From Planctomycetaceae bacterium (GTDB taxonomy: Bacteria > Planctomycetota > Planctomycetia > Pirellulales > Pirellulaceae): 34,892 nucleotides of DNA. The notes under the pieces were generated by a model. It saw only the letters and a list, made by a program, of their open reading frames with translations. It searched no databases and had not been told where the DNA came from. Below, in pieces: positions 9,301 to 16,363 of the stretch. Every line of letters starts with the position of its first letter. Position 1 is the stretch's first letter. The translations under genes were made by a program, and so were the position numbers. Where the stretch lies: NCBI GenBank assembly GCA_021298315.1, contig JAJTFC010000072.1, positions 1 to 34,892 of the forward strand, read 5' to 3'.

Positions 9301-9670
9301 GCTTCTGTTCCTGAGGATCCGAAGCAAGTTCGATGGCGCTCAAAAGAGAATCGCCCAGCGAAGGAAGCTTATCGGTCATCAATCGCGCCAGCGATGCATG
9401 CGATCGGTAGCGCAGAATCCAACGTTCAACCCAAATCGGAATCGTTGCGACGCTGGCAAAAGCGACCAACCAAGCCAGCCATCGGCCCCAGGTCGGCAGA
9501 TCGACCATCCGATCGATCACAAAAACCGCTAGGTAGCCGGCAAGTATCCCAAGGCATGCGATGCCCAAACTCTCCATGACCTTCGTGCGACGAAGATGGG
9601 CTCGGAAACCTTGAAGTTGCCTGTCCAGAGACTCTGGCAACTGGATCGCTTGTCGTTGATTTTCACTCAT
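6386..9670 (-). CDS. large membrane-anchored protein, DUF4175-like
   Basis: A 1094-aa protein. Two hydrophobic segments near residues 35-53 and 62-82 and a third near 162-178 anchor it, leaving a ~900-residue extracytoplasmic part. That part has an Ig/propeller-like beta region (about 190-500) and then long charged coiled-coil stretches. A low-complexity Gln/Ser/Lys/Glu-rich linker lies at about 620-720, and a Gly-rich patch (GGGGGANPGGGGSG) near 1040. This layout matches large DUF4175-like proteins that are common in planctomycetes and Bacteroidetes, often near MoxR/VWA genes. None of those partners is present here. It is the first gene of the operon and the only integral membrane member, so it may be the anchor for the secreted products. 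Function is unknown. Confidence 0.78.
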   Translation of the reverse strand: MSENQRQAIQLPESLDRQLQGFRAHLRRTKVMESLGIACLGILAGYLAVFVIDRMVDLPTWGRWLAWLVAFASVATIPIWVERWILRYRSHASLARLMTDKLPSLGDSLLSAIELASDPQEQKRSPALCRAALEQVAQVASTRDLTEAAPDSGHKRWWTFAAIAGALALGLGLMYPQASANSLARFAAPWSSTPRYTFAQLGELPTQWIVPHGESISLKVPLSDQSPWKPSLANLWLPRQPKIESPRQSDAYQFDLPPLIQPTKLTLRIGDATPTIEVIPTTRPELLAASANLKLPDYLQRPDTLTKDIRSGAMTIVEGTTYSINGKASRELSTVTLDSQAIQVAQENFSSDQLKESATASHEVQWVDRFGLKAKSPFPLNIVVRADEEPTIYTEGMPRAKVLLESEQIQFQVHASDDFGVKQVGFEWKTAEGAVASRKTQGDRVLIAGGALAERLDADAVFQATSLGIEPQPLELRLFVEDYLPGRNRVYSNPVLLMILSPSDHALWILQQFNRWQREALEVRDRELQLLETNKKLRALTEQELESPDVVKQIEQQAAAEQANARRLGNLTTRGEDLLRQASRNNEIGVGHLEKWAEMQKILKDISASRMPSVANLLKQASKNNQAASSQNQPKDPPKVAGVNRSEQSSGGDSKSEQDSQKDNLIKAPTVVDAESSQQPPSQSQEESEDEKKKKPSTGRLGLPQTTLAGAKPNKDDQKEQPQSPEAIEQAVEQQLALLEEFDKVSDELNKVMANLEGSTLVKRFKAASREQISVADAVGTSVPNAFGSRAKRLKSEDREALEQLSSRENLALNNVGQIIDDLEAFHERRPMVKFRDVLDDIRKEDPLAGLRKITQEVVEQQGVTIAEAEYWSDAFDRWAEDLVDPASKGQCPGGKSKGSLPPSIVLEVMQILEGEMNLRDRTRVTEQAKAAAPAEQYQTSVKELVDTQKQLRDRIVVVGEKIEELPDGSKEFAKEIELMQMVELAMNDAWSTLKRPDTGKAAVAAETEAIELLLSSKRINPKSKGGGGGANPGGGGSGDTSDAAIAMVGPGVNEKEIRQDHGVEQSTGTSSSLLPEEFRYGLDQYFERIDKRQ

Positions 9671-10039
9671 CCTGAGGGCTCCATGGATTTCGGAAACTTC
9701 GGTGGAGTCTGTTGCTTGCCAAGTAGAACCTCCAAGAGGTCCAATCTGAGCATCGTAGAGTATAGCCGTAACGCATCCGTTTTTCCCGAAATAATCTCGG
9801 ATTTGCTGGCTCCTGGAAGGATTTCAGCAAGCTTTTTTCGATCCAGAGTCGGACTTTTGCATCCACCTTGCATCGATCCACCGAGCGATCCGATCGGAAT
9901 CGACTGTGTTAAAATCTCTGAACCTACACACAATCTAAACCGACTCTTGCTAGCCTAGCGAACTAACTCGGTACAATCGTAGGCCTCTCAAGCCCGATAT
10001 CTACCTGCCGCATCCCTCGTAAGTCATTTGCAAAACTCC
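9671..10039. other. 369-bp divergent intergenic region
   Basis: This region separates the minus-strand operon (start 9670) from the plus-strand YncE/phosphoesterase gene and must hold both promoters. Open frames crossing it have no protein-like composition. The only promoter-like element I can point to is the extended -10 at 9907-9915. No hairpin with a U-tract was found. Confidence 0.6.
9907..9915 (+). promoter_or_regulatory. possible extended -10 box for the YncE/phosphoesterase gene
   Basis: TGTTAAAAT matches an extended -10 (TGn + TAAAAT, 5 of 6 to consensus), 125 bp before the ATG at 10040. No good -35 lies 17 bp upstream, so this is a weak call. Confidence 0.25.
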
Positions 10040-12670
10040 ATGAAAGCCAATTACCAAGCCCTCTTGAGAAAATCCCTCGCCTGTCTTGCGATGGCAATCC
10101 CTCCGATGATTTCCCCCTGGGCTCAATCTCAAGATCGATCCCAAGAGCAAGCCCTAGAGGATAATCCTTTGGCAAGACTTCCGGGACTCAAGGCCACCGG
10201 TAATGTCCTCTTGCCAAACGGTTGGACCATCAATGCCCAGGGCAAGCAAACGAGCCTTGGTGATTTCCCCGTTCACATGCTGGCAAGTCCCACGAGCAAC
10301 GAGCTTGCTATCCTCCACAGCGGATACGGTGAACACGAGATCATCACGATCGAGCCTAAGACGCTTAACAAGATCACCCGCACACCGATCCCACAGTCTT
10401 TCTATGGCTTGGATTTCAGTACCGACGGAAAACATATTTTGGCATCGGGAGGGGAAGACGAACGGGTCTATATCTATCCCTACAACCAAGGCTTCCTCGG
10501 TCCACCAAAGATCCTCACCTTGGCGACCAAGACCGACAAGTTTGTCGTCTCGGGAGTTTTGCTCTCGGAAGACAGTCAAACGCTCTATGCATGCGGACTG
10601 CTTGGAAACTCCTTGAAACGGATTCAAAAGCCACTTGAGATTCAGACCAAGACCGAATCGGGCAATACCGAGGTGACCAAAGCCGACTTAGTGCCGACAG
10701 AAATTCTCGCTCTACCAGAACAAAGCTACCCGTATGGGCTATTGGAGGATCCCAAGAACAAGAAGCTTTACGTTAGCCTTTGGGGGCGGGCCGAGATTGC
10801 GGTCGTCGACTTGGAGAATTGGAAAATCGAAGCCACTTGGAAGACCAAGTCACACCCGACGGAAATGCTCCTGATGGAATCATCGAATCGCCTTGCGGTT
10901 GCCTGTTCCGACGAAAATTCCGTAGCGATCTTCGACCGAACTAGCGGCGAACTCCAAGAGGTCTTGGCAACAGCCCTTTATCCGGCTGCCAAAAACGGCA
11001 GTACACCTTCGGCCATCGCTCTGTCGCCTGACGAGCGAGTCTTGGTTGCCGTCAACTCGTGCAACAACAACATCGCTCTTTTCGATCTATCGGAGCCGAA
11101 GAAATCCCGGTCGCTCGGATTCGTCCCTGTGGGTTGGTATCCGACGAACGTCAAGTTTTCCAAAAGTGGCGATCAGATTTTCGTGACCAATGGCAAGGGG
11201 ATGTCCAGCAAGGACAACCGTTATGGTCCTAATCCAACCAAAGCCGCCCCTAAAAACTTGACCGAGTACATCGGTGGACTTTTTCAAGGAAGCCTCAGTG
11301 CGATCCCAACCCCGAGTCCCGACCAGCTCGCTACGATGACGCGGCTTGCATTCCAGTCGGCTCCTTTGCAGGCAGACTCGAAAGTCGATAACGCGGGTCG
11401 CACCCCAGAGAATCCGATCCCGGCTAACGTGGGCGAACCAAGCCCTATCAAGCATTGCTTCTACATCATCAAAGAGAACCGCACCTACGATCAGAACTTC
11501 GGAGATATCGCCAAGGGAAACGGCGATGACTCCCTGTGCATCTTCGGTGAGCAAGTTACCCCGAACCAACATGCACTGGCCAATCAGTTTGTGTTGCTTG
11601 ATAACTTTTACGTCGATGGTGAAGTCAGCGCCGATGGACACGAATGGACCATGGCTGCTTATGCCAACGACTTTGTCGAAAAAACTTGGCCGTTGACCTA
11701 CGGCAAGAGTCGAGGCAAGCTTACTTATCCCGCCGAGGGAGCCACCAAGATCGGTCAGCCGTCGAGTGGCTATCTATGGGGTAAGTGCGCCGAGGCTGGT
11801 AAGTCCTATTTCAGTTTCGGCGAGTTCATCGCCAATGGTTCGAAGTCTGGCGAACCTTCGCGAGCCAAGATTCCTGTTCTCGAAGGGCACTTTGATCCGA
11901 ACTACCGCTCGTACGACCTAGACTACAGCGATCTGGATCGTGCCGAGTCCTTTATCAAGCGACTCAAAGAGTTCGAGGCCGAAGACAACCTGCCGAATTT
12001 CATCACCATGCACTTGCCCAATGACCACACCGCTGGGACTCGTGTAGGAAAGCTGACACCTACAGCGATGGTCGCGCAGAACGATGCAGCTTTAGGCAAA
12101 GTCATCGAGGCGATTACCAAGAGCAAGTTCTGGCCTCAGTGCGCGGTCTTCGTGATCCAAGACGATGTTCAAAACGGAAGCGATCACGTCGATGCACACC
12201 GATCGGTGGCCCTTGCAATCAGCCCATATATTCGTCGCGGGACAGTCGACTCGACAATGTATTCGACCTCGAGCATGCTGCGGACGATGGAATTGATTCT
12301 AGGTGTCGAACCGATGACCCAGTTCGATGCAGCAGCTCGACCGATGTACAACGCTTTCGGAGCAACTCCCGACACGAGCCCTTATCAAGCTCTAGCTCCG
12401 CGAGTCGATATCCATGCGACCAACCAAGCCTTGGCTTGGGGCTCTAGTATCTCCGAAGAGATGGATTTTTCGATTCCCGATGCGGCTGACGATCTGATCC
12501 TCAACGATATCGTTTGGAGAAGTGTCAAAGGAGCAGACAGTCCAATGCCACCTCCGATCCGTGCAGCCTTTGTCTTCGCCAAAGCGCAAGACGATGACGA
12601 TGACGAAGAAGGGGAGGAAGAGGAGGACGAAGACGAAGAAGAGATGCAGCAGAAGACCAAGGGGCGTTAG
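10040..12670 (+). CDS. secreted YncE-like beta-propeller / phosphoesterase fusion
   Basis: An 876-aa protein from the ATG at 10040; a TTG four codons earlier is possible but less likely. A signal peptide (LACLAMAIPPMISPWAQ) is followed by a YVTN/YncE-type seven-bladed propeller (about 30-440) with repeats such as LAVACSDENSVAIFD and VLVAVNSCNNNIALFDLS. A phosphoesterase/alkaline-phosphatase-superfamily domain follows (from about 470: HCFYIIKENRTYDQNFGD, DGEVSADGHEWTMAAYAND, FITMHLPNDHTAGTR, VFVIQDDVQNGSDHVDAHRS). These match the PF04185-type metal-dependent phosphoesterases. The C-terminal ~25 residues are almost purely Asp/Glu. Such fusions recur in planctomycetes; the substrate is unknown. 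It ends convergently, sharing 4 bp with the AsmA-like gene. Confidence 0.9.
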   Translation: MKANYQALLRKSLACLAMAIPPMISPWAQSQDRSQEQALEDNPLARLPGLKATGNVLLPNGWTINAQGKQTSLGDFPVHMLASPTSNELAILHSGYGEHEIITIEPKTLNKITRTPIPQSFYGLDFSTDGKHILASGGEDERVYIYPYNQGFLGPPKILTLATKTDKFVVSGVLLSEDSQTLYACGLLGNSLKRIQKPLEIQTKTESGNTEVTKADLVPTEILALPEQSYPYGLLEDPKNKKLYVSLWGRAEIAVVDLENWKIEATWKTKSHPTEMLLMESSNRLAVACSDENSVAIFDRTSGELQEVLATALYPAAKNGSTPSAIALSPDERVLVAVNSCNNNIALFDLSEPKKSRSLGFVPVGWYPTNVKFSKSGDQIFVTNGKGMSSKDNRYGPNPTKAAPKNLTEYIGGLFQGSLSAIPTPSPDQLATMTRLAFQSAPLQADSKVDNAGRTPENPIPANVGEPSPIKHCFYIIKENRTYDQNFGDIAKGNGDDSLCIFGEQVTPNQHALANQFVLLDNFYVDGEVSADGHEWTMAAYANDFVEKTWPLTYGKSRGKLTYPAEGATKIGQPSSGYLWGKCAEAGKSYFSFGEFIANGSKSGEPSRAKIPVLEGHFDPNYRSYDLDYSDLDRAESFIKRLKEFEAEDNLPNFITMHLPNDHTAGTRVGKLTPTAMVAQNDAALGKVIEAITKSKFWPQCAVFVIQDDVQNGSDHVDAHRSVALAISPYIRRGTVDSTMYSTSSMLRTMELILGVEPMTQFDAAARPMYNAFGATPDTSPYQALAPRVDIHATNQALAWGSSISEEMDFSIPDAADDLILNDIVWRSVKGADSPMPPPIRAAFVFAKAQDDDDDEEGEEEEDEDEEEMQQKTKGR

Positions 12671-14175
12671 CCCCCGGAGGGATTAGCGGGATTAGCACCA
12701 CCTAGGATGTTCTTTAGGGCATCTCTTAGGGGACGTTTGGGTGCGTCTGTTTTATTCGATGGCGAATTGTTTTGATCGATCGGTTGGATACGTCCAGAGT
12801 CGGATTCTTCTACCGATCGAGCTTTGCGTTCGAGTCTTCGCTGCCGGAGTTCTTTGATCAGATCGACTGCTGCTCCGATCGCTTCGTCAGCCTTGCCGCT
12901 TGTGACTCCGCTGGCTACTTCGATCAAAGCAGCCGTTCCAGGTGCTTCATCGCCAAGGGCCGCACTTACCAGCGATAGAAGGTCTGCAGAGTCTCCTCGC
13001 AGTGACTTCCAATCCACGTAGGGGGAGTCGATCGTACCTCGAACGGGCAAGATAACTTGCGGCACACCGAGCTGCTGAACCGATTCTCTTTTTGCCAGCA
13101 TCTCCAATGGAACGGGGATTCCCAAGCCAACGCTGAGTTCTTTATCGACCAGCCCAACGGTTCCAGCGCTCGAGAGTTGCAGTCTTTGATCGATCCTTGG
13201 GAAGCCGACTTGGACACCTTGATGTTCAACCCTTCCGTCTGCCAAGCGGACTTGGATGATCGAGCCGTCGATGAAGACGAGCTCTTGAGGGATCTCGGTC
13301 TTTCGTAAGCGTGAGATCATATCGATGATATTGACAATGATCGGCTCCGAGGGGCCGCTGCGAACCTGGTGCAAGGTCAGTTCTGCTCTGCCTTGGGAGA
13401 ACGCAGGTTCATCGAGAGGAATCTCTAGTTTGTCGAAGTTCAAGGAGACTCGGCCATCGAACCACGCCGACTTGGCCAGCAGCGGGACGGCTCTTCCGAG
13501 CCCGAGCCGCACGAGCTCCTGAGTGACTTGCACCTGATCGAGCAATTTCGTTGGTGCGAATTCCAGGCGTGCATTTCCATCGAGGGCCAAGTAGTGGAAG
13601 TCCAAATCGACGGGTGGAATCACGAGCAGTTCTTGACCTGAGTCCTGTTTGCGAACCGCTACCGAAAGATCATCGACGACAACCTGGACATCGAGCTTGG
13701 GCTTGCTCTTGGATGCTGGTTGCTTGGGAGCGAGGGTTGAATTTTCGATCGATCGAGCTAGCTTCTCGAGATTCGATGTGTTTTCCAAAAGCTCGACATC
13801 GAGCTTCGGATTGCGGATCGTAACGCGTCCAAGATCACGACCGTTGAGGAGATAACCCATCAAGGATCGGTTCGATGCGATCGACTCGATCGACAAAAGG
13901 CTCTTGGACTTTTCCGGTGCATCGATTTGCTGTAGTTCAATTCCTTGGATCGCAAGTGGACGAAACCAAGCGAATTGGGCTGAGTCAACTTGGAGTTTAA
14001 AACCTTCGATCGCAAGTTGATCGACCAGTCGCTGATAGAGCCACTTGGATCCCAAGATCGTCGGGATCGAACCGACAAGGGCGATCAGGCCGGCAAGTCC
14101 AAGCAGAGCCCAGGTTGACCAGCGACGAAGGAGTGGTTTGGATTTGCGGAGAGTCTCTTTGTTTTGTTCGTTCAT
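12667..14175 (-). CDS. AsmA-like membrane-anchored protein
   Basis: A 502-aa protein from the ATG at 14175. The frame is open for another 45 codons, but that extension overlaps bpt and reads as noise. A single N-terminal transmembrane helix (about 19-40, WALLGLAGLIALVGSIP) is followed by beta-rich sequence typical of AsmA/DUF748-type proteins: LQVDSAQFAWFRPLAIQGIELQ early on, then VTIRNPKLDVELLE, then VDDLSVAVRK. The C-terminal third is helical and highly charged and contains an acidic and basic tail (LIKELRQRRLERK). Proteins of this type sit in the inner membrane and act on the outer envelope or lipid transport. It lies 26 bp after bpt and is the third gene of the aroF operon. Confidence 0.75.
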   Translation of the reverse strand: MNEQNKETLRKSKPLLRRWSTWALLGLAGLIALVGSIPTILGSKWLYQRLVDQLAIEGFKLQVDSAQFAWFRPLAIQGIELQQIDAPEKSKSLLSIESIASNRSLMGYLLNGRDLGRVTIRNPKLDVELLENTSNLEKLARSIENSTLAPKQPASKSKPKLDVQVVVDDLSVAVRKQDSGQELLVIPPVDLDFHYLALDGNARLEFAPTKLLDQVQVTQELVRLGLGRAVPLLAKSAWFDGRVSLNFDKLEIPLDEPAFSQGRAELTLHQVRSGPSEPIIVNIIDMISRLRKTEIPQELVFIDGSIIQVRLADGRVEHQGVQVGFPRIDQRLQLSSAGTVGLVDKELSVGLGIPVPLEMLAKRESVQQLGVPQVILPVRGTIDSPYVDWKSLRGDSADLLSLVSAALGDEAPGTAALIEVASGVTSGKADEAIGAAVDLIKELRQRRLERKARSVEESDSGRIQPIDQNNSPSNKTDAPKRPLRDALKNILGGANPANPSGG

Positions 14176-14201
14176 CGGAGAACTTCGCTCCACAGAATAG
14201 T

Positions 14202-14939
14202 TTATTCGAACTCGACCCATTGGGAATCGATGAAGCGTTCTTGGGGTTTGAACCTCGCCTTGTAATTCAGGTGCGAGTTTGCTTCGACATACAACCCTAG
14301 GTAAACCCATCGCATACCGGCGCTTTGGGCCATTTCGATTTGCTTAAGCACCGAGTAGGTACCCAAGGATAGTTTGCTGTGAGACGGATCGAAATAGGTG
14401 TAGACGGCCGAAATCGAAAGAGTTCCAAGATCGATGACCGAGACGGCGACCAGAGAGTCCTTCAAATAGTACCGCAGTTCCAGCGTCGCTTCGCAGCAGG
14501 AATCCACCAGGAAACCTTCGTAATCGTACGAACCATAATCCCCATCACCGTTGGAAAGATCCCGCAACCCGCGATGGAGATTGAACAGTTTAAGTCGCTC
14601 GTCGGAATACTCCGGCGGGCTGACCTCCAGTCGCAGTAACCGATCTCCGCGATTGATCACCCGACGCCATGATTCGCTCCATCGGAATTTGGATACATCG
14701 AGCCGCACCGGCTCGCATGCTTGGCAATCATCGCAAGCCGTGTAGTAGGAGAACCGCCCTGAACGTCGCATCCCCCTTGAGAGCATCACGTCGAACTCGT
14801 CTCTGCTGACCAACCGCTCAGGGACGATCAAGGGCATACGAGCCGTGCGGTTGGCTAGATACGAACAAGGATGCTCATTGTCGATGACAGTGAGAATCGG
14901 CAGGCTCGGTGGAGTTCGATGCTCGGTCGGGTCCTGCAT
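14202..14939 (-). CDS. bpt: aspartate/glutamate leucyltransferase (Bpt/ATE family)
   Basis: Aminoacyl-tRNA-protein transferase of the ATE fold, which in bacteria moves Leu from Leu-tRNA to N-terminal Asp/Glu and so feeds the ClpS/ClpAP N-end rule pathway. Recognised features are the N-terminal CSYLANRTARMPLIVP, MRRSGRFSYYTACDDCQACEPVR (the Cys cluster of the ATE_N domain) and the C-terminal YLGLYVEANSHLNYKARFKPQE. I chose ATG 14939 (245 aa, the usual family length), 5 bp after the aroF stop. A start 16 codons earlier would overlap aroF by 43 bp. The leucyl versus arginyl specificity is inferred from bacterial context only. Confidence 0.9.
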   Translation of the reverse strand: MQDPTEHRTPPSLPILTVIDNEHPCSYLANRTARMPLIVPERLVSRDEFDVMLSRGMRRSGRFSYYTACDDCQACEPVRLDVSKFRWSESWRRVINRGDRLLRLEVSPPEYSDERLKLFNLHRGLRDLSNGDGDYGSYDYEGFLVDSCCEATLELRYYLKDSLVAVSVIDLGTLSISAVYTYFDPSHSKLSLGTYSVLKQIEMAQSAGMRWVYLGLYVEANSHLNYKARFKPQERFIDSQWVEFE

Positions 14940-14944
14940 ACAGA

Positions 14945-15961
14945 TCAACCAAAGGTTTTTCCAATCGCGTTTGCGATCACATTGCAACGATCCATCATCT
15001 CTTGGAACTGGGTAAAATCCAAGGACTGATAACCGTCGCTCATGGCTTTCTCTGGATTCGGATGCATTTCGACGATCAGGCCGTCGGCACCCGCCGCCAC
15101 GCTAGCTGCAGCCATATCCGTCACTAGATAGGAGTGTCCTGTGCCATGGCTAGGATCGACAATCACCGGCAAGTGGGTCTTGCGATGCAAATAGGGGACC
15201 GTGGCCAATGGCAGTGTAAAGCGTGTGTGGGTCTCGAAGGTGCGAATCCCTCGCTCGCAAAGCATCACATCCGGATTGCCTTCGTTGAGGATGTATTCGG
15301 CAGCCAAAAGCCATTCCTCAATCGATGCGCTCGGGCCACGCTTGAGCAGCACAGCTCGACCACTGCGCCCGACAGACTCGAGCAATCGATAATTCTGCAT
15401 GTTCCGAGCACCGATCTGCAGTACATCAGCATACTTGGCCACCAAGGGCACATCCTCGGTACTCATGACCTCGGTCACGACGGCCAAGCCGGTTTCTTGG
15501 CGAGCTAAGTCCAAGAGCTTCAATCCCTCTTCCTTCATCCCTTGGAACGAATAAGGGCTGGTGCGAGGTTTGAATGCCCCCCCGCGAAGGGCGGTTCCAC
15601 CAGCAGCTTTGACCGCTTTAGCACAAGCCACAATCTGGTCTTGGCTCTCGACCGAACAAGGACCAGCGATGACTCCGATCGCTCCACGACCGGCTCTAAA
15701 GTCGCGAACCTTCACCTGAGTCGGCTCTGGCTTGAGCTCCCTGGATGCCATCTTGTAAGGTGCCAAAATCGGCAGCACTTCCGAGACACCTGGGTAACTC
15801 TCGAACGACTCGATCTTAACCATCCGCTCATCGCCCACCGCAGCGATCACCGTCCGCTCGGTTCCTCGAATCACATGGGCCTTGAGCCCAAGTTCATGAA
15901 CCCGCTTGGCAACATTTTCGATTTGCTCATCGGCTACATTTTGATCCATCACTACGATCAT
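14945..15961 (-). CDS. aroF: 3-deoxy-7-phosphoheptulonate (DAHP) synthase, type I-beta
   Basis: A 338-aa enzyme condensing phosphoenolpyruvate and erythrose-4-phosphate to DAHP, the first step of the shikimate pathway. An N-terminal ferredoxin-like regulatory domain (residues 1-70, [17 protein letters not shown]) precedes the KDPG-type barrel. Visible are IAGPCSVES (PEP site), [45 protein letters not shown] and VDPSHGTGH. This domain order is that of the Thermotoga-type enzyme, in which the small domain binds Tyr or Phe as feedback inhibitor. A weak SD-like AGAGAAAGA precedes the ATG. Upstream sits an attenuator with an aromatic-rich leader peptide, so both expression and activity would respond to aromatic amino acids. 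First gene of the aroF-bpt-AsmA-like operon. Confidence 0.96.
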   Translation of the reverse strand: MIVVMDQNVADEQIENVAKRVHELGLKAHVIRGTERTVIAAVGDERMVKIESFESYPGVSEVLPILAPYKMASRELKPEPTQVKVRDFRAGRGAIGVIAGPCSVESQDQIVACAKAVKAAGGTALRGGAFKPRTSPYSFQGMKEEGLKLLDLARQETGLAVVTEVMSTEDVPLVAKYADVLQIGARNMQNYRLLESVGRSGRAVLLKRGPSASIEEWLLAAEYILNEGNPDVMLCERGIRTFETHTRFTLPLATVPYLHRKTHLPVIVDPSHGTGHSYLVTDMAAASVAAGADGLIVEMHPNPEKAMSDGYQSLDFTQFQEMMDRCNVIANAIGKTFG

Positions 15962-16027
15962 GCTTTGTCTTTCTCTGTGGGGATTGTTTGGTTAGGTATG
16001 CTTTTGAGATCCGGTAGCCCAACAAAA

Positions 16028-16055
16028 AACCTCAAGGTCGATCGGCCTTGAGGTT
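16028..16055 (-). terminator. intrinsic terminator in the aroF leader (attenuator 3:4 hairpin)
   Basis: A perfect 10-bp stem AACCTCAAGG / CCTTGAGGTT with an 8-nt loop. Read on the minus strand it is followed directly by TTTTTTGTT (overlapping the last two stem bases), the form of a Rho-independent terminator. It lies ~67 bp upstream of the aroF ATG and 31 bp after the stop of the leader ORF. No minus-strand gene other than that leader ends here, so its function as an attenuator is the simplest reading. Confidence 0.88.
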
Positions 16056-16111
16056 CTGACTTGTCTGGATCCGTAAGTTTCTAGGATCAGCCGCGAGACC
16101 TCCGAGGCCAA
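16042..16111 (-). promoter_or_regulatory. predicted antiterminator pairing (2:3) of the aroF attenuator
   Basis: On the minus strand UUGGCCUCGGAGGU (16111-16098) can pair with ACCUCAAGGCCGA (16054-16042). GAGGU pairs with ACCUC, and UUGGCCU pairs with AGGCCGA (seven pairs including one U-G), separated by a small CG/A internal loop. This 12-bp structure uses the whole left arm of the terminator except its outermost A, and so blocks it. It also uses the right arm of the 16098-16121 hairpin. The pairing was drawn by hand; no energy was computed. Confidence 0.72.
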
Positions 16112-16170
16112 GCTCGGTGGTAACCGGTAAAAAAGAAGTCGAAGGAATAAATGGCTGGGTTTGCTCTCAT
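16087..16170 (-). CDS. aromatic-rich leader peptide of the aroF attenuator
   Basis: A 27-codon ORF ending 31 nt before the terminator stem. Residues 8-21 read YSFDFFFTGYHRAW: four Phe, two Tyr and one Trp in fourteen positions, covering all three end products of the pathway that AroF opens. This is the composition of pheA/trp-type leader peptides. No Shine-Dalgarno sequence precedes the ATG, but the predicted promoter would place transcription start at or next to the ATG, so leaderless initiation is possible. The frame is open further upstream (to 16410), but that part would overlap clpB and the promoter and looks unrelated. The protein itself is expected to have no function beyond being translated. 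Confidence 0.8.
   Translation of the reverse strand: MRANPAIYSFDFFFTGYHRAWPRRSRG
16098..16121 (-). promoter_or_regulatory. predicted protector/pause hairpin (1:2) inside the leader ORF
   Basis: ACCACCGAG and CTCGGAGGT (minus-strand sense) form a stem with eight of nine positions paired around a 6-nt loop. The left arm begins at the Tyr17 codon of the leader peptide. A ribosome held at Phe12-Phe14 or Tyr17 would cover this arm and free the right arm for the antiterminator. Confidence 0.65.
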
Positions 16171-16177
16171 GGATCTA

Positions 16178-16206
16178 AGTATCGGAGAAAGACCTGGGTT
16201 TTTCAA
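16178..16206 (-). promoter_or_regulatory. promoter-like -35/-10 pair for the aroF leader
   Basis: On the minus strand TTGAAA (16206-16201; 5 of 6 to consensus) is separated by exactly 17 bp from GATACT (16183-16178; 4 of 6). The expected start point, 6-8 nt past the -10, falls at 16172-16170, that is, at the leader ATG. Sequence match only. Confidence 0.45.
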
Positions 16207-16363
16207 GTCCGCCCGATGACCTAAGTCTCGGATAATTCCTAGATTAAGGCCCCGTGATCCTCGGTGGATCGACCAAGAAAACGCGAATTGGCCTGGGTTT
16301 TGCTTAAGCGTTGGATTGTCGTAGTTTTCAACTGCCAAGTAGACGCATAGCGGAGAAGTGAAT

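Noticed and set aside
14940..14987. Longer Bpt start at 14987
   Set aside because: It would overlap aroF by 43 bp and add 16 residues that do not resemble the family's N-terminus; ATG 14939 gives the usual length.
16020..16210. T-box or amino-acid riboswitch upstream of aroF
   Set aside because: No T-box sequence (AGGGTGGAACCGCG-like) or known aptamer core is visible; the translated aromatic leader explains the structure better.
16261..16363. CIRCE or heat-shock promoter for clpB
   Set aside because: No TTAGCACTC/GAGTGCTAA pair and no CTTGAA-CCCCAT pattern was found in the upstream sequence.
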